NCBI RefSeq assembly: GCF_030463535.1
Contig: NC_132893.1
Coordinates: 27,340,782-27,404,781, forward strand
DNA: 64,000 nt
Direction of reading: 5' to 3'
Source of the DNA: Salminus brasiliensis
Lineage: Eukaryota > Chordata > Actinopteri > Characiformes > Bryconidae
Shown in pieces: positions 61,236 to 64,000 of this stretch (positions are counted from its first letter, which is position 1; every line of letters starts with the position of its first letter). The translations under genes were made by a program, and so were the position numbers. Under the pieces are notes generated by a model. It made no database searches. It was given only the letters and a program-made list of their open reading frames with translations, and had not been told where the DNA came from.

Positions 61236-61640
61236 CACTTTATGGACAAAAGTATTGGGACACCTGCTCATTCAGTGTTCCTTATGAATGTTTTAAAGAG
61301 TTTATCCTGCTTTTGTTGGAAGAACTGTCTCTACTGTCCAGGGAAGGCTTTCTACTAAATTCTGTAGCATTTCTATGAGGATTTGGTTGCAATCAGCAAC
61401 AAAAGTGTTGGATGATCACCTCTCCACCTCATCCCCAGCTCCCCAACTCATTCCAAAAGTATTGGATGGAGCATCATCCATCATTCCAGATCACAGTCCC
61501 ACTGCTCCACAGCTCAATGCTGGGGGGGCTTTATACTGGCGTTCATGTTTATCTGCTCCAGAGAGTCCTATTCAATTGGCAATACTTTTCTACAGGGAAT
61601 AGACAAGCTGTGTGTGCTTCCATTTGCAGTACCACATTGG
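61236..61640 (+). mobile_element. family A MITE, lacking the 3' terminus
   Basis: Starts cactttatggacaaaagtattgggacacc and runs in family order to gaatagacaagctgtgtgtgc. Confidence 0.8.
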
Positions 61641-61784
61641 GAGGAAAATTCTAATAATTTGTTAAAAATACATATTTTTAAGTAATATTTAAGAATTCAG
61701 GTACAGCTATCTGCAAATGCTGTTTTGCTGATTTTCTGACTGAAAATTTGCAAACATATCCTAAAATAAATGAAATTAATGGTT

Positions 61785-62250
61785 CTTCTTAAGGTTTCTT
61801 CCTCCAGCTCTGAGGGAGTTTTCCAACCCACTGTCCCCTGTGGCTGCTCACCATGGGTTGTAGGTTTTCATGTTGAACTCTTGCCCTATCACTGACTCCT
61901 GCATAGCACTTTCTACACCAAGCAGCTTTACAGGAATCAAAATGCATTTGGCACACTCTCCCCCCCATTACACGTATTGCTCCTGACACATGGAGGGTGA
62001 GGACAGCAACCAGCCACCACCTCTTTTCAAACTGCTGATCATGCAACGGCACCGGGCAACCAACACGCTTGGAAGAAGGCGCCGGGTACCCAGCTCTGAT
62101 GCACTGGCTAGCAGAAGGCCATGCTGGCAAGCATCACACTGAAGTGATGTGGGAAGAGTGAGCGAGCCATCTAGCCACCTAGAGAGAGCAAGGCTAATTG
62201 TGCTATCTTGGGCTCTGGCTGCTGATGACAGGCAGGTGGTGACATGATTT
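61785..62250. repeat. two adjacent dispersed repeats
   Basis: The first part (ttaaggtttcttcctccagctctgaggga) matches 38440 onward. The second (cgcttggaagaaggcgccgggtacccagctctgatgcactggctagcagaaggcc ... gggctctggctgctgatgacaggca) matches 10510-10610. Confidence 0.6.
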
Positions 62251-63521
62251 TTAGCCTACCATCTCCATGCCACCAATTTTTGATAATACAGTTTACTGCA
62301 AACCCTGTTGAGCTACTCAGTATCAGTGCTGCTCACAGCAGATATGTTTTATTATTTTGGGACTTCTCCAAGTTTGTGTGAATGAACGGCAAGATGATAT
62401 TTACACTCATCACTGTGAGGCAACCAAATGACCTTGGATGAGATTACAGTGCAGATGGAGAAAGTGGAGAGCTATGGCTTTCACATATTGAGGCCATTGA
62501 GTAGTATAGGCCATTAATGTTCCAGACTATCTGACTATTTCACTGCTTTGCTTATCACAGTACTGCTGTCTGTGCATTCAGGAGTTCTTTGGAGCTCTCA
62601 GCTGTATTTCACTCAGCCTTTGTGGAACGGGACGGTCTGTGCAGGGCTGCCATTCATATCTGCCTGTGGCCATGTGATTTATGAACCCCCGCCTGCAGTG
62701 CCTCACCTTGAATACTTAATTAAATTAAGGCTAATGGGTGTTGTGGGCAGACCTGGTTCACATTTTACTAGGGATTTTCATGTCCCAACTTATTTCAAAT
62801 ACTTTTATTACTAATGTGACCTGTTTTGATTGTTATATAATATTTAGAAAGGGTTATTTGACTCTTTTTGGTGCTATTTACACATGGTTATATTTGCTTT
62901 GGTTATATTTTTACATTTGTATTTGCTAAATATACAGTACAAACAATGTAAAATGATTTTTGAAAAGTTTTTGAAAATGACATGCATGTACAAAATTACT
63001 TTGCCTGGCCATCTGAAATCAGAGGTCTGGGGTTTGCCTCCAGGTCCACAGCAGGTATCTACTCTCTAGACTGCTTGTTTTGCTTGATTGTTTTTTTTGC
63101 CATGGATTTTGCCAAGTGACTGCTTTGACTTCTCGCCTGCATGGCTAATAACCTTCTTTGAGAATGGATCCTTGTTTGCAGGTGTTCCTGCATGATAAAA
63201 TGGCTTGATTGCAGAAAGTGCTGTTCTTCTCTAAATGAGAGTTTGTATCCAAACAAATTCAGGAAAAGCAATAAACGGATAATCCTAGGTCCTACTATTT
63301 TGCAAAAATGAAAAATCTGAAATTGCAAACTATCTACGGTTCGAATGGAATTCTTCTGTGTGAAAGCACACCAGCAATAATCAGATCCTCCTCTAAACAA
63401 GCCCATAATATTGTTCCTGGGTACCGGACCCATGTATTCAGGCCAAAATGCCCTAGCTTGACATCTCAAAGAACCTTTTGGACGTTAAGATGGTTCTTTG
63501 ATGCCTGGTTGTAGATGGTTC

Positions 63522-63522
63522 T

Positions 63523-63570
<48 letters not shown>
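63522..63570. repeat. compound (TA)n(TG)n microsatellite
   Basis: TA units followed by TG units. Confidence 0.95.
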
Positions 63571-63572
<2 letters not shown>

Positions 63573-63597
63573 AAATATACCATATATATTTTATATG

Positions 63598-63600
<3 letters not shown>

Positions 63601-63647
<47 letters not shown>
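63601..63647. repeat. (TA)n microsatellite
   Basis: Pure TA run of about 46 bases. With the run at 63522 it can form long hairpins. Confidence 0.95.
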
Positions 63648-63650
<3 letters not shown>

Positions 63651-64000
63651 CACATATAACACAAAAAATATATAAACTATACAGAAATAGTTCTATGTAT
63701 CCCCAAAATAGGTTCCACTATCTTTACAGTCAAAACACCTTTTTATAACTTCCAAATGATCGTACTAACCTTTAATTGGGTTGCACTGTATTCTGAGAGT
63801 TCAGTACTTTGTAGATGGTCAAGATAGTCTTCAACTACAATTCAACTAAACATAAATGATATTTCTTCAAACATTGAGCAGAATATAATTCTAATAAATC
63901 TGCCCTTCGCTTAACCCTCACTTTAATTTCAATTTAAGATCTAAACTTGACACTTAACCAAGTATTTATTTAACTACAATATGCATTTACATTTAAGTGC

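Larger units (their letters stand above)
55600..64000. other. gene-free right end
   Basis: No coding exon I can support. Transposon remnants, the minisatellite and microsatellites dominate; the open frames present have no coding character or exon borders. Confidence 0.5.

Noticed and set aside
63059-63469. 136-codon minus-strand frame
   Set aside because: No recognisable domain, start context or exon borders; composition is like the surrounding non-coding DNA.

Overview
The window is nuclear DNA of a ray-finned fish. Its genes are split by GT-AG introns, it has one CpG-rich promoter and long AT-rich gene-free stretches, and it is full of tRNA-derived SINEs, palindromic MITEs, Tc1-like remnants and long CA/TA/GA microsatellites. 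The repeat set looks otophysan (characin- or catfish-like); that placement is inference.

Layout. (1) 1-6.8 kb, + strand: the last three recognisable coding exons of ppip5k2, an inositol pyrophosphate kinase. (2) 9.15-12.9 kb, + strand: macir (C5orf30), with a CpG-rich promoter and one 206-codon coding exon. Ppip5k2 next to macir matches the order on human 5q21. (3) 21.0-31.2 kb, + strand: three tandem c-type lysozyme genes. Each has four coding exons of exactly 127/159/76/67 nt, encoding 142 aa. (4) 32.6-43.6 kb, - strand: a 12-exon gene of 1256 codons with a long disordered N-terminal half, one PDZ domain and two PH domains, best read as pdzph1. All phases close, from an ATG at 43546 to a TGA at 32623. 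(5) 43.6-64 kb: no gene I can support, mostly repeats. A weak candidate first exon lies near 55.55 kb.

The most interesting system is the lysozyme trio. Copy 1 is a conventional basic lysozyme with intact Glu35, Asp52, Trp62 and Trp63 (hen numbering). Copy 2 keeps the catalytic pair but is strongly acidic, about -9 net against +8 for copy 1 by hand count. Copy 3 keeps the signal peptide, all eight cysteines, every splice site and an open frame, but has Ala at 35, Asn at 52, Lys at 59 and Leu at 62. It looks like an expressed-type pseudoenzyme rather than a decayed gene. Copies 2 and 3 lie in a recent duplication of about 4.36 kb. Their intron 1 and upstream flank differ by only about 2%, while exon 2 differs by about 9%, and 13 of its 15 changes are non-synonymous. 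That pattern suggests selection for a new function, or gene conversion of the non-coding parts.

The cluster lies between macir, a gene linked to macrophage metabolism, and pdzph1. I see no sign that the neighbours share a pathway with the lysozymes.
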